Shown here in pieces: positions 24,086 through 33,006 of a stretch of DNA of 59,234 nucleotides. The notes under the pieces are model-generated. The model saw nothing but the letters and a program-made list of their open reading frames with translations. It did not search any database and was not told the DNA's origin. Origin of the DNA: Candidatus Acetatifactor stercoripullorum (lineage in GTDB: Bacteria; Bacillota; Clostridia; Lachnospirales; Lachnospiraceae); the NCBI GenBank assembly GCA_019114005.1, contig DXGH01000061.1:1-59234 (forward strand). Direction: 5' to 3'. Position numbers and translations under genes: made by a program. Position 1 is the stretch's first letter, and every line of letters starts with the position of its first letter.

Positions 24086-24963
24086 GGAAATTAGTGAAAT
24101 ATGAATGGAAAGGCACCTACAAGGTGTGCGGCCTGATTTTGGCCTGTGTGGCCGCTTTTACGGTTCTGGGCTGCCTTTCGCTGAAAATGCCGGCCCTTGA
24201 CGCTGCTCTCAAGGCAGTGGAAAATGGGGGAAGCACAGGCACGTCCTTTGGCGTTTTGGATGGCATGGCTGTTTTGACGTTGGTTTTATATGTTCTGGCG
24301 TTGGTAGGGGCCTCTTACGGGATATTGATTTATCTGGGAGTCCATTTTTATAAAAGCATGTATTCGGATGAGGGATACCTTACCCATACGCTGCCGGTTA
24401 CGGCAAACCAGCTTTTGATCAGCAAGATATTGGTGGGCGGCATCTGGATGATTTTGGTTCTTCTTGCAATCGTCGCCTCCATAGTTGCGTTGTTTTCTGC
24501 CTTTTTGGGCATGTATCTGCAGATTACTCCTGTGGAGATTTTTCAGGAGTTTGGCGCTGCTATGGCAGAGTTGTTTGGAGAAGCGGGAGAAGTGTTGCGG
24601 GTGAGAGTCATTCATCTGGCAGTTATTCTGATTATCACATGTGTGGCTGGCTCCTTCTGCTCCATAGCCATGCTGTTTGGTTCCATTACGATGGGACAGC
24701 TTTTTTCCAAATACCGGGCCCTGATGGCCATTGTCTGCTATATCGGTGTGTACATTCTGAATACAATTTTGGGCTCTGTGGTACAGATGCCCTTTACGGT
24801 AAGCTTTATGATGCAGCAGAATGCGCCCCATCAAAACGATGTGTGGGTTTTGGATTATTACAACAATATTTTTGACGTGTCTTTTCTTCTTACACTGGTT
24901 ATGGGGGCGGTGCTTTATTTTGCAGCCCGGATGATCCTTGTGAGAAAATTCGATCTGGAATAA
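24079..24963 (+). CDS. ABC-2 type transporter permease
   Basis: 294 residues with about six membrane helices, grouped as one near residues 13-30 and further pairs near 60-90, 115-150, 175-205, 213-235 and 265-285. The ATG at 24079 overlaps the ATPase gene by seven bases and has GGAGG six bases upstream. The N-terminal LGKLVKYEWKGTYK is typical of ABC-2 permeases, which begin with a short amphipathic segment before the first helix. Together with the ATPase it forms a complete exporter or membrane-embedded resistance module. No substrate-binding protein is encoded. Confidence 0.82.
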   Translation: MLGKLVKYEWKGTYKVCGLILACVAAFTVLGCLSLKMPALDAALKAVENGGSTGTSFGVLDGMAVLTLVLYVLALVGASYGILIYLGVHFYKSMYSDEGYLTHTLPVTANQLLISKILVGGIWMILVLLAIVASIVALFSAFLGMYLQITPVEIFQEFGAAMAELFGEAGEVLRVRVIHLAVILIITCVAGSFCSIAMLFGSITMGQLFSKYRALMAIVCYIGVYILNTILGSVVQMPFTVSFMMQQNAPHQNDVWVLDYYNNIFDVSFLLTLVMGAVLYFAARMILVRKFDLE

Positions 24964-24969
24964 TAGGAT

Positions 24970-24998
24970 TTGCCCTGTGTCTGATTCTTTGCTATAAT
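24970..24998 (+). promoter_or_regulatory. Promoter of the DUF5717/DUF5716 operon
   Basis: TTGCCC (24970-24975), 17-bp spacer and a perfect extended -10 TGCTATAAT (24990-24998). It begins seven bases after the permease stop, giving the four-gene unit its own transcription. Transcript start is expected near 25005, with the ATG at 25033. Confidence 0.75.
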
Positions 24999-25032
24999 GT
25001 ATGCAGATACCAGACAAAAGCGGGTGAGTAGC

Positions 25033-28000
25033 ATGCAGAAAATCATAAATCGGATTTTGGAGGGGAACTTTGACTATGAAGGCGGAGGGCTTGATTTTTC
25101 CTGCGCCAATGTGGAAATCGCTCTGCCTGCAGGTTCCCTTTATGAGGGTTCCTTCTGCATAAACTCCCCCGCAGGCCGCTTTATTGAGGGCTATGTGACC
25201 GTATCGGATTTGAGAATGGAATGCTTGACCCCGGAGTTTTCGGGAAACGATGTAGAGATCTCTTTCTGCTTCCATGGAGAGAACATGGAGGAAGGCGAAG
25301 TAGTGAAGGGGTCTTTTTTCGTTGTCAGCAATCAGGGGGAATATTATCTTCCCTTTGTAGCTGAGGCGGAATATGCTGCGGTAGATTCTTCTGCAGGTGT
25401 GATCAAAAATCTGTTTCATTTTGCAAACCTTGCCAAAAGCAGCTGGCAGGAGGCGGTAAATCTGTTTTATTCGCCGGATTTTGAACATATTCTGGAGGAA
25501 AGTGATCCTCAGTATCTGGATGTGTACCGGGGGCTGTCTGCTTATGGAGGATGGGAACAAAACGTAGAGGAATTTCTGATCCATGTAGACAAAAAGCAAA
25601 AAAACCAGTACACTGTCAAAGAGCAGGAGATTGTCATGGAGCTGCCCGGCACAGGGAATTCCTATTCTGTGTGGGAGCGGGAATTGTCCGTTGTGCGCAA
25701 GGGCTGGGGCTATACCAGACTGCAGGTGGAATGTGAGGGAGATTTCCTGTTCACGGAGAAGGAGATTCTTACAGACAATGATTTTTTGGGAAATTGCTGC
25801 AGCCTGCCTGTGTTTATTGACGGCAGCCTGTGTCATTGTGGGAAAAATTTTGGACAGGTCTGCCTGTACAATTCTTATGTGTCTGTTTTGATTCCCGTGA
25901 CGGTCCGGGTGAACGGAGGGATGAAAAGCAGCCGGGGGGAGCTTGCGCGTAAACGCACAGTGGTGCACATAATGGATTTCTATCAGGCATTCCGGCTGAA
26001 AAAGATCAGCAGGACCACCTGGCTTGCGGAGACAGGAAAGCTGGTGGAAACGCTGGTTGCTTTGGACGGAAAAAATCCGGCAGCGAGGCTCTTTCAGGCA
26101 CAGCTTATGATTACGGAGGAGAGGTATCATGAAGCAGGATGGCTGCTTGAGCATGTGGCAGAGCAGTTAAAGGGTGCCGATGGGGACGGCACGCTGCGGG
26201 CCTACTATCTGTATCTGACCACATTGTTAAACAGGGACGAAAAATATGTGGAGAAGGCGGAGGCTCAGGTGCGGCAGATATACAGGCAGGATGTGTCCAA
26301 CTGGCGGACTGCGTGGCTTTTGCTTTATCTTTCCCAGGAGTTAAACCGTTCGGCCTCCGGAAAGTGGGTCTTTTTGGAAAAGCAGTTTGAAAGGGGCTGT
26401 ACAAGCCCTGTTCTTTACATAGAGGCTCTATTGCTTGTAAACCACAACCCCACCCTGCTTCGCAGGCTGGGTGGATTTGAGCTGCAGGTGCTGTGGTACG
26501 GCGTAAGAAAGCAGACTCTGGCCCCGGAGGCGGCAGAGCAGCTTTTGTACCTCTCCGGCAGAGTGAAGGAGTTTTCTCCGGTGCTTTTTCAGATTTTATC
26601 AAAGCTTCATGAAACCAGGCCGGATGAGAGAGTACTGCAGGAGATATGCACCCTTTTGATAAAGGGAGGAAAGGCGGGGCCTGCCTGTTTTTCCTGGTAT
26701 AAGGCCGGCGTGGAGGCGCAGCTTCGCATCACCAACCTGTATGAATATTTTATGATGTCCCTTGACCTGCGCGCCAGCCAGCCCCTGCCCAAGATGGTTT
26801 TACTGTATTTTTCCTACCAGAATAACCTGGACTTTGCCCACAGCGCATATCTTTACGATTATATTCTGCAGAACAGAAATCAGCTGGAAGATTTATATGC
26901 TTCCTACAGGGCCCGCATGGAGCGTTTTGTGGTGGAACAGATACAAAAGGCACATATGAACAGGAATCTTGCGAATCTTTACCGGGAATTTATAACTCCG
27001 GACATCATAACGCCACAGCTTGCTGACTCTTTGGCAAGACTTTTGTTTGCCTGGGAAATCAGAACAAAGGACGAGGGAATGAAGCGGGTTTTTGTCTATC
27101 AGCCGGGGAACCTGCAGCCCATGCAGTATACGCTCGTTGATGGGTGTGCCTGGATTGCCCTTTATGGAACCGAATATACCATAGTGCTTGAGGATGCCTG
27201 GGGGAACCGTTTCACCAAAAGCGCCGACTATACGCTGGAACGAATGATGGAGCCGGGGAGCTTTCTTCCTCTGATTACGCCCTATGTGAAAGACTGTATG
27301 GAGCTTGACTTGTATTTGAGTGCAAAGGATGGATGGAAGCAGGAGACCAGGGAGGACACCAGGGAGGACACAGAGAGAGCGCTTAGGATTACGGGTTCTG
27401 GGCAGTCAGCCCTTTGGGTAAAGCGTGAGCTTTATCTGAAAATCCTGCGTCATTATTATGACACGGATCAGATGAGGCTTTTGGACGAATATCTTTGCAG
27501 CATACCCGCCGAGAACCTGACCTGGGAGGGGCGAAGGGAAGTGTTTCGGTATATGGCGCTTCGCGGCAGCTATTCTCTGGCCCATCAATGGCTTTCCTGG
27601 TACGGCCCTTGCTTTGCGGACGCGAAGGTTTTGCTGCGGGTGCTGGGCCCATTAATAGAGGAAAACCAGTTTCTGGAGGAGCCTGTGCTTACGAAAGCGG
27701 CGGAGTATGTATTTGACCAGGGGAAATATGATGGAATCATTCTTTCTTATCTGACTCTTTATTATAAAGGGCTTACCCAGAATATGCGGGATATCTGGAA
27801 GGCTGCCATTTCCTACGAGGTGGACTGTTATAAGCTTTCGGAGAGGATATTGCTTCAGATGCTGTATTCCGGTTCCTTTGTGGAAGAAAAAATGGAAATT
27901 TTCCGCTATTATGTCTCCCAGGGAGCAAAAAAAGAGGTGGAGGAGGCTTTTCTGGCACAATGCGCCTATGATTATTTTGTAAAGGATCGTGAAACCCAGG

Positions 28001-28614
28001 AGTACGTATTCCGGGAAATCAGGAATATGTATCTGAGAAAAGAAGAGGTGCAGAAGGTATGCAGGCTGGCCTGGCTGAAGTTTTACGCTGCAGACAGTAA
28101 AAGTCTGGAGGAAGGGGAAAAGGAAATGGCGAAAGCCTTTTTGGAGACCATGAAAGAGGAGCATATCCATCTGGATTTTCTGCGCTCTTATTCTTTGTGC
28201 GGCGCCCTGAGCCGGGATATGGCGGATAAGACCATCGTGGAATATCATACAAGACCAGGGGGCAGAGCCTGTATTCACTATGTGATTGTGGATGAAAACG
28301 GAGAATCCGGCGAATACCGCAGGGAGTATATGCGGGAGGTCTGCGGGGGTGTCTGCTTTGCAGAATTTGTGCTTTTTTTTGGAGAGACCCTGCAATATTA
28401 TATCACGGAGGAAAAGGGCGGAGAGGAGCAGTTTTCCCAGAGCGGCAGCCTGCAGAAGAAGGAGGGGCAGGAAGGTGCGCAGGATGGGAGCTTTCGGCTG
28501 ATCAATGAGATTTTAACGAGCAAGAATCTTAAGGAGTATGATGCGCTGGATGGGCTTTTGGAGGAATACTACAGCAGAGAATATTATAACAGCGGACTCT
28601 TTTCGCTGATTTAA
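25033..28614 (+). CDS. Large DUF5717-type protein, first gene of an uncharacterised operon
   Basis: 1193 residues from the ATG at 25033, with GGGTGAG upstream. I recognise the start (INRILEGNFDYE) as that of the DUF5717 family from Lachnospiraceae. Residues about 20-310 look like beta-sandwich domains (repeated short strands, GSFCINSPAGRF, SFFVVSNQGEYY). The long remainder (about 330-1110) is helical, rich in Leu, Tyr and Arg, with the look of TPR-like solenoid repeats (for example ARLFQAQLMITEERYHEAGW). There are no signal peptide, membrane helices or catalytic motifs that I can name. It ends eight bases before the start region of the Hsp70-like gene. A scaffold or adaptor role in the cytoplasm is inference. 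Confidence 0.72.
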   Translation: MQKIINRILEGNFDYEGGGLDFSCANVEIALPAGSLYEGSFCINSPAGRFIEGYVTVSDLRMECLTPEFSGNDVEISFCFHGENMEEGEVVKGSFFVVSNQGEYYLPFVAEAEYAAVDSSAGVIKNLFHFANLAKSSWQEAVNLFYSPDFEHILEESDPQYLDVYRGLSAYGGWEQNVEEFLIHVDKKQKNQYTVKEQEIVMELPGTGNSYSVWERELSVVRKGWGYTRLQVECEGDFLFTEKEILTDNDFLGNCCSLPVFIDGSLCHCGKNFGQVCLYNSYVSVLIPVTVRVNGGMKSSRGELARKRTVVHIMDFYQAFRLKKISRTTWLAETGKLVETLVALDGKNPAARLFQAQLMITEERYHEAGWLLEHVAEQLKGADGDGTLRAYYLYLTTLLNRDEKYVEKAEAQVRQIYRQDVSNWRTAWLLLYLSQELNRSASGKWVFLEKQFERGCTSPVLYIEALLLVNHNPTLLRRLGGFELQVLWYGVRKQTLAPEAAEQLLYLSGRVKEFSPVLFQILSKLHETRPDERVLQEICTLLIKGGKAGPACFSWYKAGVEAQLRITNLYEYFMMSLDLRASQPLPKMVLLYFSYQNNLDFAHSAYLYDYILQNRNQLEDLYASYRARMERFVVEQIQKAHMNRNLANLYREFITPDIITPQLADSLARLLFAWEIRTKDEGMKRVFVYQPGNLQPMQYTLVDGCAWIALYGTEYTIVLEDAWGNRFTKSADYTLERMMEPGSFLPLITPYVKDCMELDLYLSAKDGWKQETREDTREDTERALRITGSGQSALWVKRELYLKILRHYYDTDQMRLLDEYLCSIPAENLTWEGRREVFRYMALRGSYSLAHQWLSWYGPCFADAKVLLRVLGPLIEENQFLEEPVLTKAAEYVFDQGKYDGIILSYLTLYYKGLTQNMRDIWKAAISYEVDCYKLSERILLQMLYSGSFVEEKMEIFRYYVSQGAKKEVEEAFLAQCAYDYFVKDRETQEYVFREIRNMYLRKEEVQKVCRLAWLKFYAADSKSLEEGEKEMAKAFLETMKEEHIHLDFLRSYSLCGALSRDMADKTIVEYHTRPGGRACIHYVIVDENGESGEYRREYMREVCGGVCFAEFVLFFGETLQYYITEEKGGEEQFSQSGSLQKKEGQEGAQDGSFRLINEILTSKNLKEYDALDGLLEEYYSREYYNSGLFSLI

Positions 28615-28627
28615 AGGGAGGGTGAAT

Positions 28628-29914
28628 ATGCTTGGTTTGTTGAATCATGGGAGACTGTTTGTGGGCTATGACATGGGAAACGACTATGCACAGATCAGCT
28701 ATGCCTTTTCGGACAGCGAAGAGATCGAAACCCTTTCCAGTGTGGCAGGAGAACAAAATTACTGCATTCCGGCGGTGCTGTGTAAAAAGCCTGGGGTGAA
28801 TCAGTGGTTTTACGGCAAGGAGGCTCTCAGACATGCGGAGGAGCAGGGAGGCATTTTGGTAGAAAATCTCCTTTCCATGGCCATTGACGGGGAACCGGTG
28901 CAGATCGAGGGCGAAAGCTATCAGCCGGAAGCGCTGCTGGCGCTTTTTATGAAGCGCAGTCTGGGACTTTTGTCGCAGATCGCATCCCTGGACAAAATTT
29001 ACGAGCTGGCAGTCACCTGTGAACACCTGGAGGGGAGAACCCTTGAGGCTTTCAGGCAGGCAGTTGCGGGCATTTTGCGCAAGACCCCGAGAGTCTCCTT
29101 TGAAAGCCATGAGGAGAGCTATTATCATTATATGCTTGGACAGCCAAAGGAGCTTTGGGAGGACTGTTCCATTTTGTGCGATTACAGAGAGAGCCGGATT
29201 TTATTGTATCGTCTCGAGCCAAACAGGAACACGACGCCCACGGCGGTTTTTATTGAGGAAGAGACTTATCCCTTTCCCTCCTGGGAATCTTTTGGGTCAG
29301 GGGAGGAGCTGCGAAAGATGAGGATGGAGCGGCTGGACCAGGATTTTCTGGAAATTGTGCAGAAAGCTGCGGGAACCCGGAATGTAAATTCCTTTTTTCT
29401 GATTGGAGAAAATTTTTCAGAGCAATGGATGCAGGAATCTCTGCGCTTTTTGTGCAGGGGACGGAGAGTGTTTCAGGGAAATAACCTTTACAGCAAGGGC
29501 GCCTGCTTTGGCCTGCTTGCCAAGTACAGAGAAAACGGGGAGGAAAAAAACCATGTTTTCTTAGGGAAGGATAAGCTGCGGGCCAATGTGGGCATGAAGC
29601 TTATGCGACAGGGACAGGAATCCTATCTTGCCCTTTTGAATGCGGGGGGAAACTGGTTTGAGACAGAAAAGACACTGGAATTTTATCTGCAGGATGGAAA
29701 CAGCATAGAAATTATAATTACGCCACTTATGGGAAAGGGCAGCAAGCTGGCGCAGATGATTTTAGAGGATCTGCCAAAGGGACTTACCCGGCTTAAGGCC
29801 TGCTTTTCCATGACCAAGGAGAACCAGATGACGGTGGAGATAGAGGACTTGGGGCTGGGGGAATTCAGGCCGGCTACACACCGCATCTGGAAGGAAACAA
29901 TTACCATCTACTGA
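28628..29914 (+). CDS. Actin/Hsp70-like protein (DUF5716 type)
   Basis: 428 residues from the ATG at 28628 with GGGAGG upstream. The N-terminus has the layout of an Hsp70/actin ATPase: phosphate-1-like GYDMGNDYAQISY, then IPAVLC and YGKEAL at the positions of the Hsp70 PSVV and GQAA segments. The second phosphate loop, DLGGGT in Hsp70, is replaced here by CDYRESRILL, which lacks the glycines, so ATP binding may be weak or altered. The C-terminal part (about 310-428) is beta-rich and could be a substrate-binding region. It follows the DUF5717 gene closely and is probably translated with it. I assign DUF5716 from memory. Client and function are unknown. Confidence 0.65.
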   Translation: MLGLLNHGRLFVGYDMGNDYAQISYAFSDSEEIETLSSVAGEQNYCIPAVLCKKPGVNQWFYGKEALRHAEEQGGILVENLLSMAIDGEPVQIEGESYQPEALLALFMKRSLGLLSQIASLDKIYELAVTCEHLEGRTLEAFRQAVAGILRKTPRVSFESHEESYYHYMLGQPKELWEDCSILCDYRESRILLYRLEPNRNTTPTAVFIEEETYPFPSWESFGSGEELRKMRMERLDQDFLEIVQKAAGTRNVNSFFLIGENFSEQWMQESLRFLCRGRRVFQGNNLYSKGACFGLLAKYRENGEEKNHVFLGKDKLRANVGMKLMRQGQESYLALLNAGGNWFETEKTLEFYLQDGNSIEIIITPLMGKGSKLAQMILEDLPKGLTRLKACFSMTKENQMTVEIEDLGLGEFRPATHRIWKETITIY

Positions 29915-29928
29915 CAGGAGGTTTTTTG

Positions 29929-30780
29929 GTGCGTATCAGTATTTGTGTAGGAAAATATGCGGCTGTGCCCTATTGTGTGCCGGGACTGGAGCTTTCCGTG
30001 CACTGTATTGAGGAGCTGTGCTACTGTATCAGAGAGAATGCCTTTTTGATCGATGCCTCTTTGATGAATGACGATCTGGTAAACTGGATTGACAAGGACT
30101 GTGGCCTGACGGACCTTGCAAAGGAGCTGTATCCCATGGTGCATAAAAAGGGCTCTTTGAGTTCTTTTGTGACCATGATTCTGGAATTTACGGGATTGTA
30201 CGATGGAACCGTCACCGGGGAAGTGGAGCAGACCTTGAAAAAGGGTGCGGGCTTAAGCGGCATTGAGAAGCGGAAAAGCCAGATCGACTATCTGGTGAAA
30301 AAGAAAAAATACGGAGCGGCAATTCGGGGATATGAGGAGCTTTTAAGCCAGTGGCAGGAAACGCTTAAGGAAGGCGGCGAGCTTCCTGCGGGAAAGGTGC
30401 GCTCCGGCATACTTCACAACAAAGGAGTGGCGTTTGCAGGCCTGATGCTGTACGCACAGGCGGCGGAGTGTTTTCTTGAGGCGTATGGGATAGAGAAAGA
30501 CAGCGGGATGTATGAGGATTATCTGGCCGCAAAGCGTATGGAGCTTGCCGAGGAAGCGTATATTGCCTTTGCGGCAGAAAATCCCCAGGGGTATGAGGCT
30601 GCGTTAAAGCTGGAGCAAAAGATGGAGGAGCTTAAGAAAAATTGGCGTCTCCAGCCGGAATTCCTGCGCCTCCAGGAGAGAAAGGGCTTTAGAGAGGACG
30701 GGGAAATGCAGAAGTATTGTGAGGATAACGAGCAGATCGCGCAGGCGCTCAAAAGCAGCTACCGTATAAGCGCCGGATGA
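29929..30780 (+). CDS. TPR-like helical protein of the same operon
   Basis: 283 residues from a GTG at 29929, with AGGAGG seven bases upstream; this strong site decides the start over the TTG before it. The N-terminal 95 residues (CIEELCYCIRENAFLID, TDLAKELYPMV) form a helical domain I do not recognise. Residues about 115-235 look like two or three TPR units (KKKKYGAAIRGYEELL, NKGVAFAGLMLYAQAAECFLEAY). The C-terminus is a charged coiled coil. There is no signal peptide or membrane helix. It lies 14 bases after the Hsp70-like gene. By analogy, TPR proteins dock Hsp70 or Hsp90 clients, so a co-chaperone-like role is possible but unproven. Confidence 0.6.
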   Translation: MRISICVGKYAAVPYCVPGLELSVHCIEELCYCIRENAFLIDASLMNDDLVNWIDKDCGLTDLAKELYPMVHKKGSLSSFVTMILEFTGLYDGTVTGEVEQTLKKGAGLSGIEKRKSQIDYLVKKKKYGAAIRGYEELLSQWQETLKEGGELPAGKVRSGILHNKGVAFAGLMLYAQAAECFLEAYGIEKDSGMYEDYLAAKRMELAEEAYIAFAAENPQGYEAALKLEQKMEELKKNWRLQPEFLRLQERKGFREDGEMQKYCEDNEQIAQALKSSYRISAG

Positions 30781-30822
30781 GGATGACACGACGATTTGCG
30801 CCGCTTTGGAATGGAGATTAAC

Positions 30823-31986
30823 ATGGGATTTTGGCAGAGGATATTCGGGAAGAGAAAAAAGAAGGAAGAGAAAAAAGAGGACTGGGACGAGATTGTTTAT
30901 GTGAGAGACGATGTGGATTTCCACAGTCAGGAGGAGCGCGGCAGATATATCACGGGATGTCTGGAGCAGATCGCGGAGGCTTCCAGGGAAATGAATCTGC
31001 TGACGGGCGAGTATGCCCTTGTCACCTCCTATCTCACAGACATGGAAGAGATTGAGGCCCTTCCGGAGAAAGAGCGGGAAGAGACGGACAAGATTGCACG
31101 CAGGCTGCAGGCCCTTGAGAAAGAACGGGAAACCTATCACGAAAAAAAGGACCGTATGGAGGATCTGGAATATTACCAGATGAGAAAGCAGGAGCAGGAG
31201 GTGGAAGAGGGCATTCGGAAAATAAAGGAAGGGGAAAGCTACGGGGAGCTGATCAAAAAGGACCTGCAGAGACTGGACAGAGAGCATCACGCCTACGAAT
31301 TCAGAAGAGCGGAGCTTGACACTATTATGACCAACTTTAAGGGGATGGCGGTGATTTTTCTGACGGCTCTGGTGATCTGCATCCTGATGCTTCTTGTGCT
31401 GCAGTTTGTCTTTGAGATGAATACCTATTTGGGATATTTTCTGGCGGTGGGTGCAGCGGCGGCGGCCATTATTGTACTGTGCATAAAATTTATCGATGCA
31501 GAGCGGGAAAAGCATCGGGTGGAGGTCACCATAAACAAGCTGATACAGCTGCAGAATAAAGTAAAAATCCGCTATGTGAACAACACAAATCTGCTGGACT
31601 ATCTGTATATGAAATATAATACGGACAGCGGGGCGAAGCTGGAAAGGCGGTGGGCGGCCTACCAGCAGGAGAAGGAGGAACGCAAGCAGTATGCGGAGGC
31701 GGAGGCAAAAACGGAGTACTACCAGAAGCAGCTGATAAACAGGCTGTCCAACTATCGTATTAAGGACCCGCAGAGGTGGATTCATCAGACCAGCGCTCTT
31801 TTGGACAAAAGGGAGATGGTGGAAATCAGGCATGAGCTCATTCTGCGCAGACAGTCCTTAAGAAAGCAGATGGATTACAACGATGGAGTGGCCCGGACGG
31901 CCAGGGAAGAAATTATGGAGATTGCCAGACAGTATCCCGCATATGCGGAGGAGATCATGGACATGGCGGATAAGTACAGCGGGTGA
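30823..31986 (+). CDS. Membrane protein with cytosolic coiled coils, last gene of the operon
   Basis: 387 residues from the ATG at 30823, with GGAG seven bases upstream. A strongly basic start (FGKRKKKEEKK) is followed by a long charged coiled coil (about 45-165), two adjacent membrane helices (about 170-195 and 200-220), and a second coiled coil (about 225-385). Both coiled coils are therefore predicted on the same side, the cytoplasm, by the positive-inside rule. This would anchor the other three proteins of the operon to the membrane. I do not recognise the family. The next gene, purC, has its own promoter, so the operon ends here. Confidence 0.65.
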   Translation: MGFWQRIFGKRKKKEEKKEDWDEIVYVRDDVDFHSQEERGRYITGCLEQIAEASREMNLLTGEYALVTSYLTDMEEIEALPEKEREETDKIARRLQALEKERETYHEKKDRMEDLEYYQMRKQEQEVEEGIRKIKEGESYGELIKKDLQRLDREHHAYEFRRAELDTIMTNFKGMAVIFLTALVICILMLLVLQFVFEMNTYLGYFLAVGAAAAAIIVLCIKFIDAEREKHRVEVTINKLIQLQNKVKIRYVNNTNLLDYLYMKYNTDSGAKLERRWAAYQQEKEERKQYAEAEAKTEYYQKQLINRLSNYRIKDPQRWIHQTSALLDKREMVEIRHELILRRQSLRKQMDYNDGVARTAREEIMEIARQYPAYAEEIMDMADKYSG

Positions 31987-32048
31987 AGCTCCAGCCGGCA
32001 GCATGAGCCTGATTTAGCCTATCTTGGGGAATTTGCGGGAATCCTGTA

Positions 32049-32077
32049 TTGATTTCTGGAAAAGCGTAAGCTATAAT
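32049..32077 (+). promoter_or_regulatory. Promoter of purC and the purine genes
   Basis: TTGATT (32049-32054), 17-bp spacer, perfect TATAAT (32072-32077). The leader to the purC ATG (32150) is about 65 bases. I see no purine riboswitch in it. Confidence 0.8.
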
Positions 32078-32149
32078 ATACTTTGTGTGAGCATTTTTCA
32101 ATGTAAACTAAAGTGTGTATGCTGCATGGCGGCAGAATGGAGGACAGGA

Positions 32150-32857
32150 ATGAAAAAATTGGAACAGCTTTATGAAGGTAAGGCAAAGAAAGTATTTTTG
32201 ACGGATGACCCGGATGTGCTGATTGTGGACTATAAGGATGATGCAACGGCCTTTAACGGCGAGAAAAAGGGCACCATTGTAGGCAAGGGCGTTGTCAACA
32301 ATAAGATGACCAATCACGTATTTAAGCTTCTGGAAAAGGAAGGTGTCCCCACACACTTTATCGAAGAATTAAGCGACAGGGAAACTGCAGTGAAGCGTGT
32401 TGAAATTGTTCCGCTGGAGGTGATTATCCGGAATGTGGCCGCAGGCAGCTTTTCCAAGCGGCTGGGCGTTGCGGAGGGTACGGAGTTTACCGAGCCCACC
32501 ATAGAGTTTTCCTATAAAAACGATGAGCTGGGAGACCCCCTGATCAATTCCTATTTTGCAAGAGCTTTGAACCTTGCTACCTGGGAGGAGATGGATACCA
32601 TCAAGAAATACGCCTTTAAGGTAAACGAAGTATTGAAGGCATATTTCCTGCAGGCGGATATTAAGCTGATTGACTTTAAGATTGAGTTTGGACGTTACCA
32701 TGGACAGATCATTCTGGCGGATGAAACCTCTCCGGATACCTGCAGACTGTGGGATGTACATACCAACGAAAAGCTGGATAAGGACCGCTTCCGCCGTGAT
32801 TTGGGAAATGTGGAGGAAGCGTACAATGAGGTGTTTAAGCGCCTCGGACTTGCATAG
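32150..32857 (+). CDS. purC: Phosphoribosylaminoimidazole-succinocarboxamide synthase
   Basis: 235 residues, the usual size. The start [16 protein letters not shown] with the KAKK nucleotide-binding segment, the substrate region [15 protein letters not shown] and the late DFKIEFGR and [12 protein letters not shown] motifs are all typical. PurC joins aspartate to CAIR with ATP in the purine pathway. The ATG at 32150 has GGAGG six bases upstream; longer in-frame starts run into the promoter. It is the first of five purine-related genes in a row on this strand. Confidence 0.96.
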   Translation: MKKLEQLYEGKAKKVFLTDDPDVLIVDYKDDATAFNGEKKGTIVGKGVVNNKMTNHVFKLLEKEGVPTHFIEELSDRETAVKRVEIVPLEVIIRNVAAGSFSKRLGVAEGTEFTEPTIEFSYKNDELGDPLINSYFARALNLATWEEMDTIKKYAFKVNEVLKAYFLQADIKLIDFKIEFGRYHGQIILADETSPDTCRLWDVHTNEKLDKDRFRRDLGNVEEAYNEVFKRLGLA

Positions 32858-32876
32858 AAAATAAAAAGATTTTATG

Positions 32877-32919
32877 GACAAAGGCGTCCGAAGTCCCGGG
32901 GACTCGTACGCCCTTTGTC
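32877..32919 (+). other. Structured stem-loop between purC and purF
   Basis: GACAAAGGCGT (32877-32887) pairs with ACGCCCTTTGTC (32908-32919) with one bulge, and AGTCC/GGACT form an inner stem. There is no T-run after it. It could be a weak terminator, an RNA-stability element or a regulatory fold between the two purine genes. Confidence 0.5.
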
Positions 32920-33006
32920 GTTTGTCCCCTGATGTGGTTAGATGGGATGCGGGCCCGGGTTCCAGGAAAGGTATGGAATAGGGTGACAGATCAGATTTTT
33001 GTACAG

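Noticed and set aside
24286..26154. Long open frame of over 600 codons on the minus strand
   Set aside because: It runs opposite to the ABC permease and DUF5717 genes, has no family motif or ribosome site, and its composition is that of an antisense shadow.
32078..32149. Purine riboswitch before purC
   Set aside because: No conserved three-way junction core or paired loops can be formed in the 65-base leader.
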